From assembly GCA_949752745.1 (NCBI GenBank), contig OX457034.1, forward strand, positions 32,717,544 through 32,781,543: a DNA stretch of 64,000 nt. The letters are read 5' to 3'. Source of the DNA: Protula sp. h YS-2021. Taxonomy: Eukaryota; Annelida; Polychaeta; Sabellida; Serpulidae. Numbering within the stretch: position 1 is the stretch's first letter; the number at the start of each line of letters is the position of its first letter. This document shows, piece by piece, positions 51,783 to 64,000 of this stretch. Under the pieces are notes generated by a model. The model saw only the letters and a list, made by a program, of their open reading frames with translations. It had not been told where the DNA came from and did not search any database. The position numbers and the translations under genes were made by a program.

Positions 51783-52015
51783 GCATGCAGGGAATTGACA
51801 TTTGCTCAAATTGCCTTGGCTAAGCAAATACAGTAGATAAGATCACCTATGAAGGAATTTAAAGTTGACGCCCACTTAGCGTTTCAGCCATCCCTTAAAA
51901 AACATTTTAGAAAGAAGTTAGTTTGGGCATCGTCCAATGACTTTCTTTATTTGAGTTGCCAAAGTCAATAAAATTATTTATTTTTAAACGATCAAAAGTT
52001 TCAGGGAGTGAACTC

Positions 52016-52018
<3 letters not shown>

Positions 52019-52048
<30 letters not shown>
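52019..52048 (+). repeat. A-run of 30, unit 32
   Basis: Uninterrupted, same length as in unit 6. Confidence 0.95.
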
Positions 52049-52049
<1 letters not shown>

Positions 52050-52317
52050 ATAGGTTTTGCCTGTAACACTTTGGTCCCTTTTTATTCTATATTGATATTG
52101 AATGTTTCAAGTCAAACCGTAAACAAGAAGAAAAAAGTGTAAGCAACGCCTGTTTTGAAAGATTTACAATGCAGCAATAAATGTTGCAATCACTCACTTT
52201 TTCCCACACCACAATCCAATTCAGATGGGAAGGTATGTAGTTTATAAACAGGCTCGAGCATCCATACAGATAGTGCTGTGCAGGTTATGGCAGTAATACA
52301 GTTGGCTGAAAGTTGGC

Positions 52318-52498
52318 TCGGGAGTGCGAGGGCGTAAGCGTTCCGGTGTTCTTCGGGACCCGGTGGATCGAGCTGGAACTCGGCTGTAGAAAGGCGAAAG
52401 GCGGCGTAAAACCCGCCCGGTATGCCGAAGCCCCGCCACTGACCAATGCACACTGTGGTTGATCATTGACGGTGGCTGGGGTGGCCGTATATACGTCA
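52318..52498 (-). promoter_or_regulatory. CpG-dense promoter-like patch, unit 32
   Basis: Same motif cluster, with the GGCTGGGG variant. Confidence 0.4.
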
Positions 52499-54374
52499 GG
52501 CTTCTGGCAGCAAGCCATAATATATATCCTGCACTGCACGCTTCACTTTTTGTTTTTTTTACCTTTGATTATGTTTTATTTTATCCAAGAGGTAGGTTAT
52601 TGTTTCTACTTCATACAAAACTTATGCAAGATTTAATCATATTTTATTGCTGGTGCATGCACATAGAAGGCTCTAGAATATGCACAACAGTATTCCACAC
52701 TCCTCTAGTATCGCTTGTTCAATGCTCTTTCAATCCAACTGGACAATCAAAAGCTGTGCGTCTCACACTTCTTGATCTCTCTCACACTGCTTGATCTCTT
52801 CAATCATGGCATTCTACCTACGTCAGTTGCAGAGTTACTTCGGGATTGAAGGCACAGAGTACGATCGTTGTACCTTACTAAGATCGAGGATGTATATTCA
52901 GACACCGTAATATCATACTGAATTTTACTTCAGGTTTTAAACAAATATTAAGTAGTCTTAAAACTGTTTGATTTTACATACACCGTTTATAAGAGAATGA
53001 CATTGAAGCATTAACTTTGGCCATTTTTTCTATCTTAAACCATTTCAAAGAGAATAAAATACTCAGACAAAAGTACAGATGCTCAATAATCTTTCAGATC
53101 AAGGCAGATCGATGAACTTTCTAAAATACATAAACCTATTTTATTGCTAAACATTAAAATATCTGCAATAAAGAAAATTTTAATGGTTATAAAAGTAAGA
53201 TTGTAATGTGTGGATAAGTTTGTACAGTGTAGCTAAAGTGAAAAGGTGGTAGTAGAATTTGCAAAGTGGGGATACCTGCTTGACCTCTTCCGAGGATCAT
53301 AATTTTAAAACTGATCTATGTGAAAATAAAAGAAGAAAGTTAATTTTCCTTGGAAAATAATAAAAAGTCAAATATATTGTACTTGCGATTGAAGAAAAAT
53401 GGGCACGGTTGGGGAGAGGAAGAGCAAAGGAAGACGGATGTATGTAAATGTCTTGAGTAATAATGTGAAATAGTGAAAGTGGTTAATTTGGTGGATAGGT
53501 TAAATTTTGAAAGTGGAATATCTTTAAAAGTATTGGTGATAGAGAGACGGGGATTTGACGAGGTGATATGGCGAATATGAATTATGTATGATCCAGTAGT
53601 GTTTTTAGGCCATTCTGAGCCCTTTAAATTGCACTTTTACAAAGGCAAAGTTTTCTACAGGCGAGTGTTAAATGAATGGTTTTAAGAACAGCGAGATAGT
53701 TTTTTTATAAATAGATTTGTCTATTTCTTAGTGATTGGATGAATGATCAGATCAGTCCTGGAAAAAACTTCACAATAACTATGTAACTGTTTGATATATT
53801 TTTTTAAAGTAAACCTTTGTAACCATATACATCCTTCATGTTACCAGTTACCAATACAAATATATGTAATATAAGAAGCTACTAAATTTCAACTTACAAT
53901 TTAGATGTTTTCAGCATTTTATTTACAGTAGACTTTGTAAACCTAAATAATTAAAATGTACTTCTATTTCCAGCCGAGTGTGAGATGTGAGAAATAATTC
54001 TGGGGTTACGGTATATACCGCCAACAACTGGAAAAATAAAAATAAATCAAGGGGTAATGTCATTGAATGTGTGATTTGTTTTAAGAACTACAAAAAGATG
54101 TATGTATTCCATAGGTAAAAATTGTAATTTATTTCTGCATACAAACAATATGTATTTGCACCAATTATCAACTCTAAAGAAATCAGGTATTACACATATA
54201 CCACCGACAAAAATGAAAATCCTGTGACTTTCTCAGTGAATTTGTGATATGGTTCAAGAGTTAGAAAGGAATGTATGTATACCTTTAGTAAAATTTGAAC
54301 TTTATTTCTGGATACAAGCAATCGGTAGCTGCAACAAGTATCAACAGAAACAAATCACCAGAAAACATTGATGT

Positions 54375-55680
54375 AAAAATTCAAAGGTCCAGTACATAAT
54401 ACGGCATATCCTCGTCTCGGACATTTGTCGTTGTCATGTATCTGCGCCGTATGTCGAATTATGCTGACACAGTTGACGCCCCACTCTAGCGCTATTACTC
54501 TTATATTTATGACTTCCTTAAAATCTAAGCGGTTATTGTTGCAAGATCAAAGATTTCAATTTAGTTCGTTCGTTGCATAGACTGCACATCCTAGCTTTTA
54601 TTTTAGTGTTAATGCATGTTTAACTGGCCAGTCGTTAACTGGTCAACCGTCAATGATGGATAATGGATTTACAGACATGTCTTGTTATATTTTCCATGTT
54701 GATCAAACCAACACAGGTTAAACAAGACCCAAACAGTCTGAGAAATCTGATAGATTCACAGCAGGTTATATACAAATAGTGAAAATGGTTAATTTGGTGG
54801 ATACGTTAAATTTTGAAAGTGGAATATCTTTAAAAGTATTGGTGATAGAGAGACGGGGATTTGACGAGGTGATATGGCGAATATGAATTATGTATGATCC
54901 AGTAGTGTTTTTAGGCCATTCTGAGCCCTTTAAATTGCACTTTTACAAAGGCAAAGTTTTCTACAGGCGAGTGTTAAATGAATGGTTTTAAGAACAGCGA
55001 GATAGTTTTTTTATAAATAGATTTGTCTATTTCTTAGTGATTGGATGAATGATCAGATCAGTCCTGGAAAAAACTTCACAATAACTATGTAACTGTTTGA
55101 TATATTTTTTTAAAGTAAACCTTTGTAACCATATACATCCTTCATGTTACCAGTTACCAATACAAATATATGTAATGTAAGAAGCTACTAAATTTCAACT
55201 TACAATTTAGATGTTTTCAGCATTTTATTTACAGTAGACTTTGTAAACCTAAATAATTAAAATGTACTTCTATTTCCAGCCGAGTGTGAGATGTGAGAAA
55301 TAATTCTGGGGTTACGGTATATACCGCCAACAACTGGAAAAATAAAAATAAATCAAGGGGTAATGTCATTGAATGTGTGATTTGTTTTAAGAACTACAAA
55401 AAGATGTATGTATTCCATAGGTAAAAATTGTAATTTATTTCTGCACACAAACAATATGTATTTGCACCAATTATCAACTCTAAAGAAATCAGGTATTACA
55501 CATATACCACCGACAAAAATGAAAATCCTGTGACTTTCTCAGTGAATTTGTGATATGGTTCAAGAGTTAGAAAGGAATGTATGTATACCTTTAGTAAAAT
55601 TTGAACTTTATTTCTGGATACAAGCAATCGGTAGCTGCAACAAGTATCAACAGAAACAAATCACCAGAAAACATTGATGT
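54375..55680 (+). repeat. Unit 33, short, 1306 bp
   Basis: Private C at 55446 (CTGCACACAA). It is otherwise S consensus, with GATACG at the join. Confidence 0.97.
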
Positions 55681-56986
55681 AAAAATTCAAAGGTCCAGTA
55701 CATAATACGGCATATCCTCGTCTCGGACATTTGTCGTTGTCATGTATCTGCGCCGTATGTCGAATTATGCTGACACAGTTGACGCCCCACTCTAGCGCTA
55801 TTACTCTTATATTTATGACTTCCTTAAAATCTAAGCGGTTATTGTTGCAAGATCAAAGATTTCAATTTAGTTCGTTCGTTGCATAGACTGCACATCCTAG
55901 CTTTTATTTTAGTGTTAATGCATGTTTAACTGGCCAGTCGTTAACTGGTCAACCGTCAATGATGGATAATGGATTTACAGACATGTCTTGTTATATTTTC
56001 CATGTTGATCAAACCAACACAGGTTAAACAAGACCCAAGCAGTCTGAGAAATCTGATAGATTCACAGCAGGTTATATACAAATAGTGAAAATGGTTAATT
56101 TGGTGGATAGGTTAAATTTTGAAAGTGGAATATCTTTAAAAGTATTGGTGATAGAGAGACGGGGATTTGACGAGGTGATATGGCGAATATGAATTATGTA
56201 TGATCCAGTAGTGTTTTTAGGCCATTCTGAGCCCTTTAAATTGCACTTTTACAAAGGCAAAGTTTTCTACAGGCGAGTGTTAAATGAATGGTTTTAAGAA
56301 CAGCGAGATAGTTTTTTTATAAATAGATTTGTCTATTTCTTAGTGATTGGATGAATGATCAGATCAGTCCTGGAAAAAACTTCACAATAACTATGTAACT
56401 ATTTGATATATTTTTTTAAAGTAAACCTTTGTAACCATATACATCCTTCATGTTACCAGTTACCAATACAAATATATGTAATATAAGAAGCTACTAAATT
56501 TCAACTTACAATTTAGATGTTTTCAGCATTTTATTTACAGTAGACTTTGTAAACCTAAATAATTAAAATGTACTTCTATTTCCAGCCGAGTGTGAGATGT
56601 GAGAAATAATTCTGGGGTTACGGTATATACCGCCAACAACTGGAAAAATAAAAATAAATCAAGGGGTAATGTCATTGAATGTGTGATTTGTTTTAAGAAC
56701 TACAAAAAGATGTATGTATTCCATAGGTAAAAATTGTAATTTATTTCTGCATACAAACAATATGTATTTGCACCAATTATCAACTCTAAAGAAATCAGGT
56801 ATTACACATATACCACCGACAAAAATGAAAATCCTGTGACTTTCTCAGTGAATTTGTGATATGGTTCAAGAGTTAGAAAGGAATGTATGTATACCTTTAG
56901 TAAAATTTGAACTTTATTTCTGGATACAAGCAATCGGTAGCTGCAACAAGTATCAACAGAAACAAATCACCAGAAAACATTGATGT
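55681..56986 (+). repeat. Unit 34, short, 1306 bp, mosaic
   Basis: It has the L-type G at 56110 (GATAGG) but the S-type GTGAAAATGG just upstream. A at 56401 (AACTATTTG) is shared only with unit 36. A at 56483 (AATATAAG) is shared only with L unit 32. Private G at 56039 (CCCAAGCAG). It looks like a recombinant of L and S sequence. Confidence 0.95.
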
Positions 56987-58292
56987 AAAAATTCAAAGGT
57001 CCAGTACATAATACGGCATATCCTCGTCTCGGACATTTGTCGTTGTCATGTATCTGCGCCGTATGTCGAATTATGCTGACACAGTTGACGCCCCACTCTA
57101 GCGCTATTACTCTTATATTTATGACTTCCTTAAAATCTAAGCGGTTATTGTTGCAAGATCAAAGATTTCAATTTAGTTCGTTCGTTGCATAGACTGCACA
57201 TCCTAGCTTTTATTTTAGTGTTAATGCATGTTTAACTGGCCAGTCGTTAACTGGTCAACCGTCAATGATGGATAATGGATTTACAGACATGTCTTGTTAT
57301 ATTTTCCATGTTGATCAAACCAACACAGGTTAAACAAGACCCAAACAGTCTGAGAAATCTGATAGATTCACAGCAGGTTATATACAAATAGTGAAAATGG
57401 TTAATTTGGTGGATACGTTAAATTTTGAAAGTGGAATATCTTTAAAAGTATTGGTGATAGAGAGACGGGGATTTGACGAGGTGATATGGCGAATATGAAT
57501 TATGTATGATCCAGTAGTGTTTTTAGGCCATTCTGAGCCCTTTAAATTGCACTTTTACAAAGGCAAAGTTTTCTACAGGCGAGTGTTAAATGAATGGTTT
57601 TAAGAACAGCGAGATAGTTTTTTTATAAATAGATTTGTCTATTTCTTAGTGATTGGATGAATGATCAGATCAGTCCTGGAAAAAACTTCACAATAACTAT
57701 GTAACTGTTTGATATATTTTTTTAAAGTAAACCTTTGTAACCATATACATCCTTCATGTTACCAGTTACCAATACAAATATATGTAATGTAAGAAGCTAC
57801 TAAATTTCAACTTACAATTTAGATGTTTTCAGCATTTTATTTACAGTAGACTTTGTAAACCTAAATAATTAAAATGTACTTCTATTTCCAGCCGAGTGTG
57901 AGATGTGAGAAATAATTCTGGGGTTACGGTATATACCGCCAACAACTGGAAAAATAAAAATAAATCAAGGGGTAATGTCATTGAATGTGTGATTTGTTTT
58001 AAGAACTACAAAAAGATGTATGTATTCCATAGGTAAAAATTGTAATTTATTTCTGCATACAAACAATATGTATTTGCACCAATTATCAACTCTAAAGAAA
58101 TCAGGTATTACACATATACCACCGACAAAAATGAAAATCCTGTGACTTTCTCAGTGAATTTGTGATATGGTTCAAGAGTTAGAAAGGAATGTATGTATAC
58201 CTTTAGTAAAATTTGAACTTTATTTCTGGATACAAGCAATCGGTAGCTGCAACAAGTATCAACAGAAACAAATCACCAGAAAACATTGATGT
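56987..58292 (+). repeat. Unit 35, short, 1306 bp
   Basis: Consensus S unit lying between the two variant units 34 and 36, with none of their shared changes. Confidence 0.97.
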
Positions 58293-59598
58293 AAATATTC
58301 AAAGGTCCAGTACATAATACGGCATATCCTCGTCTCGGACATTTGTCGTTGTCATGTATCTGCGCCGTATGTCGAATTATGCTGACACAGTTGACGCCCC
58401 ACTCTAGCGCTATTACTCTTATATTTATGACTTCCTTAAAATCTAAGCGGTTATTGTTGCAAGATCAAAGATTTCAATTTAGTTCGTTCGTTGCATAGAC
58501 TGCACATCCTAGCTTTTATTTTAGTGTTAATGCATGTTTAACTGGCCAGTCGTTAACTGGTCAACCGTCAATGATGGATAATGGATTTACAGACATGTCT
58601 TGTTATATTTTCCATGTTGATCAAACCAACACAGGTTAAACAAGACCCAAACAGTCTGAGAAATCTGATAGATTCACAGCAGGTTATATACAAATAGTGA
58701 AAATGGTTAATTTGGTGGATAGGTTAAATTTTGAAAGTGGAATATCTTTAAAAGTATTGGTGATAGAGAGACGGGGATTTGACGAGGTGATATGGCGAAT
58801 ATGAATTATGTATGATCCAGTAGTGTTTTTAGGCCATTCTGAGCCCTTTAAATTGCACTTTTACAAAGGCAAAGTTTTCTACAGGCGAGTGTTAAATGAA
58901 TGGTTTTAAGAACAGCGAGATAGTTTTTTTATAAATAGATTTGTCTATTTCTTAGTGATTGGATGAATGATCAGATCAGTCCTGGAAAAAACTTCACAAT
59001 AACTATGTAACTATTTGATATATTTTTTTAAAGTAAACCTTTGTAACCATATACATCCTTCATGTTACCAGTTACCAATACAAATATATGTAATGTAAGA
59101 AGCTACTAAATTTCAACTTACAATTTAGATGTTTTCAGCATTTTATTTACAGTAGACTTTGTAAACCTAAATAATTAAAATGTACTTCTATTTCCAGCCG
59201 AGTGTGAGATGTGAGAAATAATTCTGGGGTTACGGTATATACCGCCAACAACTGGAAAAATAAAAATAAATCAAGGGGTAATGTCATTGAATGTGTGATT
59301 TGTTTTAAGAACTACAAAAAGATGTATGTATTCCATAGGTAAAAATTGTAATTTATTTCTGCATACAAACAATATGTATTTGCACCAATTATCAACTCTA
59401 AAGAAATCAGGTATTACACATATACCACCGACAAAAATGAAAATCCTGTGACTTTCTCAGTGAATTTGTGATATGGTTCAAGAGTTAGAAAGGAATGTAT
59501 GTATACCTTTAGTAAAATTTGAACTTTATTTCTGGATACAAGCAATCGGTAGCTGCAACAAGTATCAACAGAAACAAATCACCAGAAAACATTGATGT
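58293..59598 (+). repeat. Unit 36, short, 1306 bp, mosaic
   Basis: It shares the L-type G at 58722 (GATAGG) and A at 59013 (AACTATTTG) with unit 34, but has the common AATGTAAG. Private T at 58296 in the first bases of the unit (AAATATTC). Confidence 0.95.
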
Positions 59599-60904
59599 AA
59601 AAATTCAAAGGTCCAGTACATAATACGGCATATCCTCGTCTCGGACATTTGTCGTTGTCATGTATCTGCGCCGTATGTCGAATTATGCTGACACAGTTGA
59701 CGCCCCACTCTAGCGCTATTACTCTTATATTTATGACTTCCTTAAAATCTAAGCGGTTATTGTTGCAAGATCAAAGATTTCAATTTAGTTCGTTCGTTGC
59801 ATAGACTGCACATCCTAGCTTTTATTTTAGTGTTAATGCATGTTTAACTGGCCAGTCGTTAACTGGTCAACCGTCAATGATGGATAATGGATTTACAGAC
59901 ATGTCTTGTTATATTTTCCATGTTGATCAAACCAACACAGGTTAAACAAGACCCAAACAGTCTGAGAAATCTGATAGATTCACAGCAGGTTATATACAAA
60001 TAGTGAAAATGGTTAATTTGGTGGATACGTTAAATTTTGAAAGTGGAATATCTTTAAAAGTATTGGTGATAGAGAGACGGGGATTTGACGAGGTGATATG
60101 GCGAATATGAATTATGTATGATCCAGTAGTGTTTTTAGGCCATTCTGAGCCCTTTAAATTGCACTTTTACAAAGGCAAAGTTTTCTACAGGCGAGTGTTA
60201 AATGAATGGTTTTAAGAACAGCGAGATAGTTTTTTTATAAATAGATTTGTCTATTTCTTAGTGATTGGATGAATGATCAGATCAGTCCTGGAAAAAACTT
60301 CACAATAACTATGTAACTGTTTGATATATTTTTTTAAAGTAAACCTTTGTAACCATATACATCCTTCATGTTACCAGTTACCAATACAAATATATGTAAT
60401 GTAAGAAGCTACTAAATTTCAACTTACAATTTAGATGTTTTCAGCATTTTATTTACAGTAGACTTTGTAAACCTAAATAATTAAAATGTACTTCTATTTC
60501 CAGCCGAGTGTGAGATGTGAGAAATAATTCTGGGGTTACGGTATATACCGCCAACAACTGGAAAAATAAAAATAAATCAAGGGGTAATGTCATTGAATGT
60601 GTGATTTGTTTTAAGAACTACAAAAAGATGTATGTATTCCATAGGTAAAAATTGTAATTTATTTCTGCATACAAACAATATGTATTTGCACCAATTATCA
60701 ACTCTAAAGAAATCAGGTATTACACATATACCACCGACAAAAATGAAAATCCTGTGACTTTCTCAGTGAATTTGTGATATGGTTCAAGAGTTAGAAAGGA
60801 ATGTATGTATACCTTTAGTAAAATTTGAACTTTATTTCTGGATACAAGCAATCGGTAGCTGCAACAAGTATCAACAGAAACAAATCACCAGAAAACATTG
60901 ATGT
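59599..60904 (+). repeat. Unit 37, short, 1306 bp
   Basis: Consensus S unit at all compared sites. Confidence 0.97.
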
Positions 60905-62210
60905 AAAAATTCAAAGGTCCAGTACATAATACGGCATATCCTCGTCTCGGACATTTGTCGTTGTCATGTATCTGCGCCGTATGTCGAATTATGCTGACAC
61001 AGTTGACGCCCCACTCTAGCGCTATTACTCTTATATTTATGACTTCCTTAAAATCTAAGCGGTTATTGTTGCAAGATCAAAGATTTCAATTTAGTTCGTT
61101 CGTTGCATAGACTGCACATCCTAGCTTTTATTTTAGTGTTAATGCATGTTTAACTGGCCAGTCGTTAACTGGTCAACCGTCAATGATGGATAATGGATTT
61201 ACAGACATGTCTTGTTATATTTTCCATGTTGATCAAACCAACACAGGTTAAACAAGACCCAAACAGTCTGAGAAATCTGATAGATTCACAGCAGGTTATA
61301 TACAAATAGTGAAAATGGTTAATTTGGTGGATACGTTAAATTTTGAAAGTGGAATATCTTTAAAAGTATTGGTGATAGAGAGACGGGGATTTGACGAGGT
61401 GATATGGCGAATATGAATTATGTATGATCCAGTAGTGTTTTTAGGCCATTCTGAGCCCTTTAAATTGCACTTTTACAAAGGCAAAGTTTTCTACAGGCGA
61501 GTGTTAAATGAATGGTTTTAAGAACAGCGAGATAGTTTTTTTATAAATAGATTTGTCTATTTCTTAGTGATTGGATGAATGATCAGATCAGTCCTGGAAA
61601 AAACTTCACAATAACTATGTAACTGTTTGATATATTTTTTTAAAGTAAACCTTTGTAACCATATACATCCTTCATGTTACCAGTTACCAATACAAATATA
61701 TGTAATGTAAGAAGCTACTAAATTTCAACTTACAATTTAGATGTTTTCAGCATTTTATTTACAGTAGACTTTGTAAACCTAAATAATTAAAATGTACTTC
61801 TATTTCCAGCCGAGTGTGAGATGTGAGAAATAATTCTGGGGTTACGGTATATACCGCCAACAACTGGAAAAATAAAAATAAATCAAGGGGTAATGTCATT
61901 GAATGTGTGATTTGTTTTAAGAACTACAAAAAGATGTATGTATTCCATAGGTAAAAATTGTAATTTATTTCTGCATACAAACAATATGTATTTGCACCAA
62001 TTATCAACTCTAAAGAAATCAGGTATTACACATATACCACCGACAAAAATGAAAATCCTGTGACTTTCTCAGTGAATTTGTGATATGGTTCAAGAGTTAG
62101 AAAGGAATGTATGTATACCTTTAGTAAAATTTGAACTTTATTTCTGGATACAAGCAATCGGTAGCTGCAACAAGTATCAACAGAAACAAATCACCAGAAA
62201 ACATTGATGT
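60905..62210 (+). repeat. Unit 38, short, 1306 bp
   Basis: Consensus S unit at all compared sites. Confidence 0.97.
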
Positions 62211-63516
62211 AAAAATTCAAAGGTCCAGTACATAATACGGCATATCCTCGTCTCGGACATTTGTCGTTGTCATGTATCTGCGCCGTATGTCGAATTATGC
62301 TGACACAGTTGACGCCCCACTCTAGCGCTATTACTCTTATATTTATGACTTCCTTAAAATCTAAGCGGTTATTGTTGCAAGATCAAAGATTTCAATTTAG
62401 TTCGTTCGTTGCATAGACTGCACATCCTAGCTTTTATTTTAGTGTTAATGCATGTTTAACTGGCCAGTCGTTAACTGGTCAACCGTCAATGATGGATAAT
62501 GGATTTACAGACATGTCTTGTTATATTTTCCATGTTGATCAAACCAACACAGGTTAAACAAGACCCAAACAGTCTGAGAAATCTGATAGATTCACAGCAG
62601 GTTATATACAAATAGTGAAAATGGTTAATTTGGTGGATACGTTAAATTTTGAAAGTGGAATATCTTTAAAAGTATTGGTGATAGAGAGACGGGGATTTGA
62701 CGAGGTGATATGGCGAATATGAATTATGTATGATCCAGTAGTGTTTTTAGGCCATTCTGAGCCCTTTAAATTGCACTTTTACAAAGGCAAAGTTTTCTAC
62801 AGGCGAGTGTTAAATGAATGGTTTTAAGAACAGCGAGATAGTTTTTTTATAAATAGATTTGTCTATTTCTTAGTGATTGGATGAATGATCAGATCAGTCC
62901 TGGAAAAAACTTCACAATAACTATGTAACTGTTTGATATATTTTTTTAAAGTAAACCTTTGTAACCATATACATCCTTCATGTTACCAGTTACCAATACA
63001 AATATATGTAATGTAAGAAGCTACTAAATTTCAACTTACAATTTAGATGTTTTCAGCATTTTATTTACAGTAGACTTTGTAAACCTAAATAATTAAAATG
63101 TACTTCTATTTCCAGCCGAGTGTGAGATGTGAGAAATAATTCTGGGGTTACGGTATATACCGCCAACAACTGGAAAAATAAAAATAAATCAAGGGGTAAT
63201 GTCATTGAATGTGTGATTTGTTTTAAGAACTACAAAAAGATGTATGTATTCCATAGGTAAAAATTGTAATTTATTTCTGCATACAAACAATATGTATTTG
63301 CACCAATTATCAACTCTAAAGAAATCAGGTATTACACATATACCACCGACAAAAATGAAAATCCTGTGACTTTCTCAGTGAATTTGTGATATGGTTCAAG
63401 AGTTAGAAAGGAATGTATGTATACCTTTAGTAAAATTTGAACTTTATTTCTGGATACAAGCAATCGGTAGCTGCAACAAGTATCAACAGAAACAAATCAC
63501 CAGAAAACATTGATGT
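62211..63516 (+). repeat. Unit 39, short, 1306 bp
   Basis: Consensus S unit. Last complete unit in the window. Confidence 0.97.
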
Positions 63517-64000
63517 AAAAATTCAAAGGTCCAGTACATAATACGGCATATCCTCGTCTCGGACATTTGTCGTTGTCATGTATCTGCGCCGTATGTCGAA
63601 TTATGCTGACACAGTTGACGCCCCACTCTAGCGCTATTACTCTTATATTTATGACTTCCTTAAAATCTAAGCGGTTATTGTTGCAAGATCAAAGATTTCA
63701 ATTTAGTTCGTTCGTTGCATAGACTGCACATCCTAGCTTTTATTTTAGTGTTAATGCATGTTTAACTGGCCAGTCGTTAACTGGTCAACCGTCAATGATG
63801 GATAATGGATTTACAGACATGTCTTGTTATATTTTCCATGTTGATCAAACCAACACAGGTTAAACAAGACCCAAACAGTCTGAGAAATCTGATAGATTCA
63901 CAGCAGGTTATATACAATTCCAGTGACATTGAAAAATGGTGTGTAAAATTACTGATAGAGAATTGAATTGGATAGAGCATTGGTTCGGTAAGCCGAAGGT
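63517..64000 (+). repeat. Unit 40, long, first 484 bp (cut by window end)
   Basis: It is identified as long because TATATACAATTCCAGTGAC, the L form of the junction, is present from about 63909. The window ends inside the tRNA-like relic, so the array continues beyond the window. Confidence 0.97.
63970..64000 (+). pseudogene. tRNA-like relic, unit 40 (cut by window end)
   Basis: The D-arm-like and anticodon-arm-like parts are present. The box B lies beyond the window. Confidence 0.5.

Larger units (their letters stand above)
51273..54374 (+). repeat. Unit 32, long, 3102 bp
   Basis: A-run of 30, and T8 instead of T9 after the CpG patch, which cancel in length. A at 53871 (GTAATATAAG) is shared only with S unit 34. 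It has GTGTGATTTG, unlike L units 16 and 21. Confidence 0.97.
1..64000 (+). repeat. Two-length tandem satellite array, 40 units (8 long, 32 short)
   Basis: The whole window is head-to-tail copies of one sequence, each starting AAAAATTCAAAGGTCCAG and ending AACATTGATGT. Unit starts were read directly. Seven complete L units total 21,723 bp, 32 S units total 41,793 bp and a final partial L gives 484 bp, together exactly 64,000. All units share one orientation. Copies differ by only a few substitutions each. No flanking unique DNA, coding gene, rRNA or histone gene was found. The unit phase is arbitrary. The repeat family is not one I recognise by name. A eukaryotic nuclear satellite is inferred from size, homogeneity, AT-richness and the tRNA-derived relic in L units. 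Confidence 0.98.

Noticed and set aside
1..64000. CRISPR array, rDNA spacer, 5S, snRNA or histone tandem cluster
   Set aside because: Units of 1.3 and 3.1 kb have no short direct repeats with unique spacers. I found no 5S-like, rRNA-like or snRNA-like sequence and no histone frames in either unit type.

Overview
The window is one uninterrupted tandem satellite array with no unique sequence and no credible protein-coding gene. I count 40 head-to-tail units, all on the same strand, in two length classes. Short (S) units are 1306 bp (32 copies). Long (L) units are about 3.1 kb (8 copies, the last cut by the window edge). The order is L, 3S, LLL, 8S, L, 4S, L, 10S, L, 7S, L(partial). The lengths I read sum exactly to 64,000. 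The phase is arbitrary: I start each unit at AAAAATTCAAAGG because the window starts there.

An S unit is an L unit lacking one internal 1796-bp segment (402-2197 in the first L). The flanks share AA at the join. Copies are nearly identical, with a handful of substitutions each. Almost all length variation among L units comes from three homopolymers: an A-run of 29-33, a T-run of 8-10 and a T-run of 6-7. Shared variants cluster by position (S units 2-4, S units 22-24) or jump between L and S units (34 and 36). This is the pattern expected from local duplication, unequal exchange and gene conversion.

The L-only segment holds the recognisable parts: a decayed tRNA-like sequence with a Pol III box B (SINE-head-like), an A-run of about 30, and a CpG-dense patch of about 180 bp. 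On the minus strand that patch reads as an inverted CCAAT box plus two GC-box cores. Leftwards on the same strand lie a GTGAGT donor, a T29-ACAG acceptor and AATAAA. L units may therefore be promoter-bearing members among promoterless S units, but this is inference. The part common to L and S is AT-rich and contains a diverged internal duplication of about 173 bp.

The sequence suggests a eukaryotic nuclear genome: large homogenised satellite, tRNA-derived element, long A/T homopolymers, CpG patch, and no dense coding. I cannot name the organism. The short reading frames recur only because the units recur. Several lack ATG, and one is broken by homopolymer changes in two of the seven complete L units.
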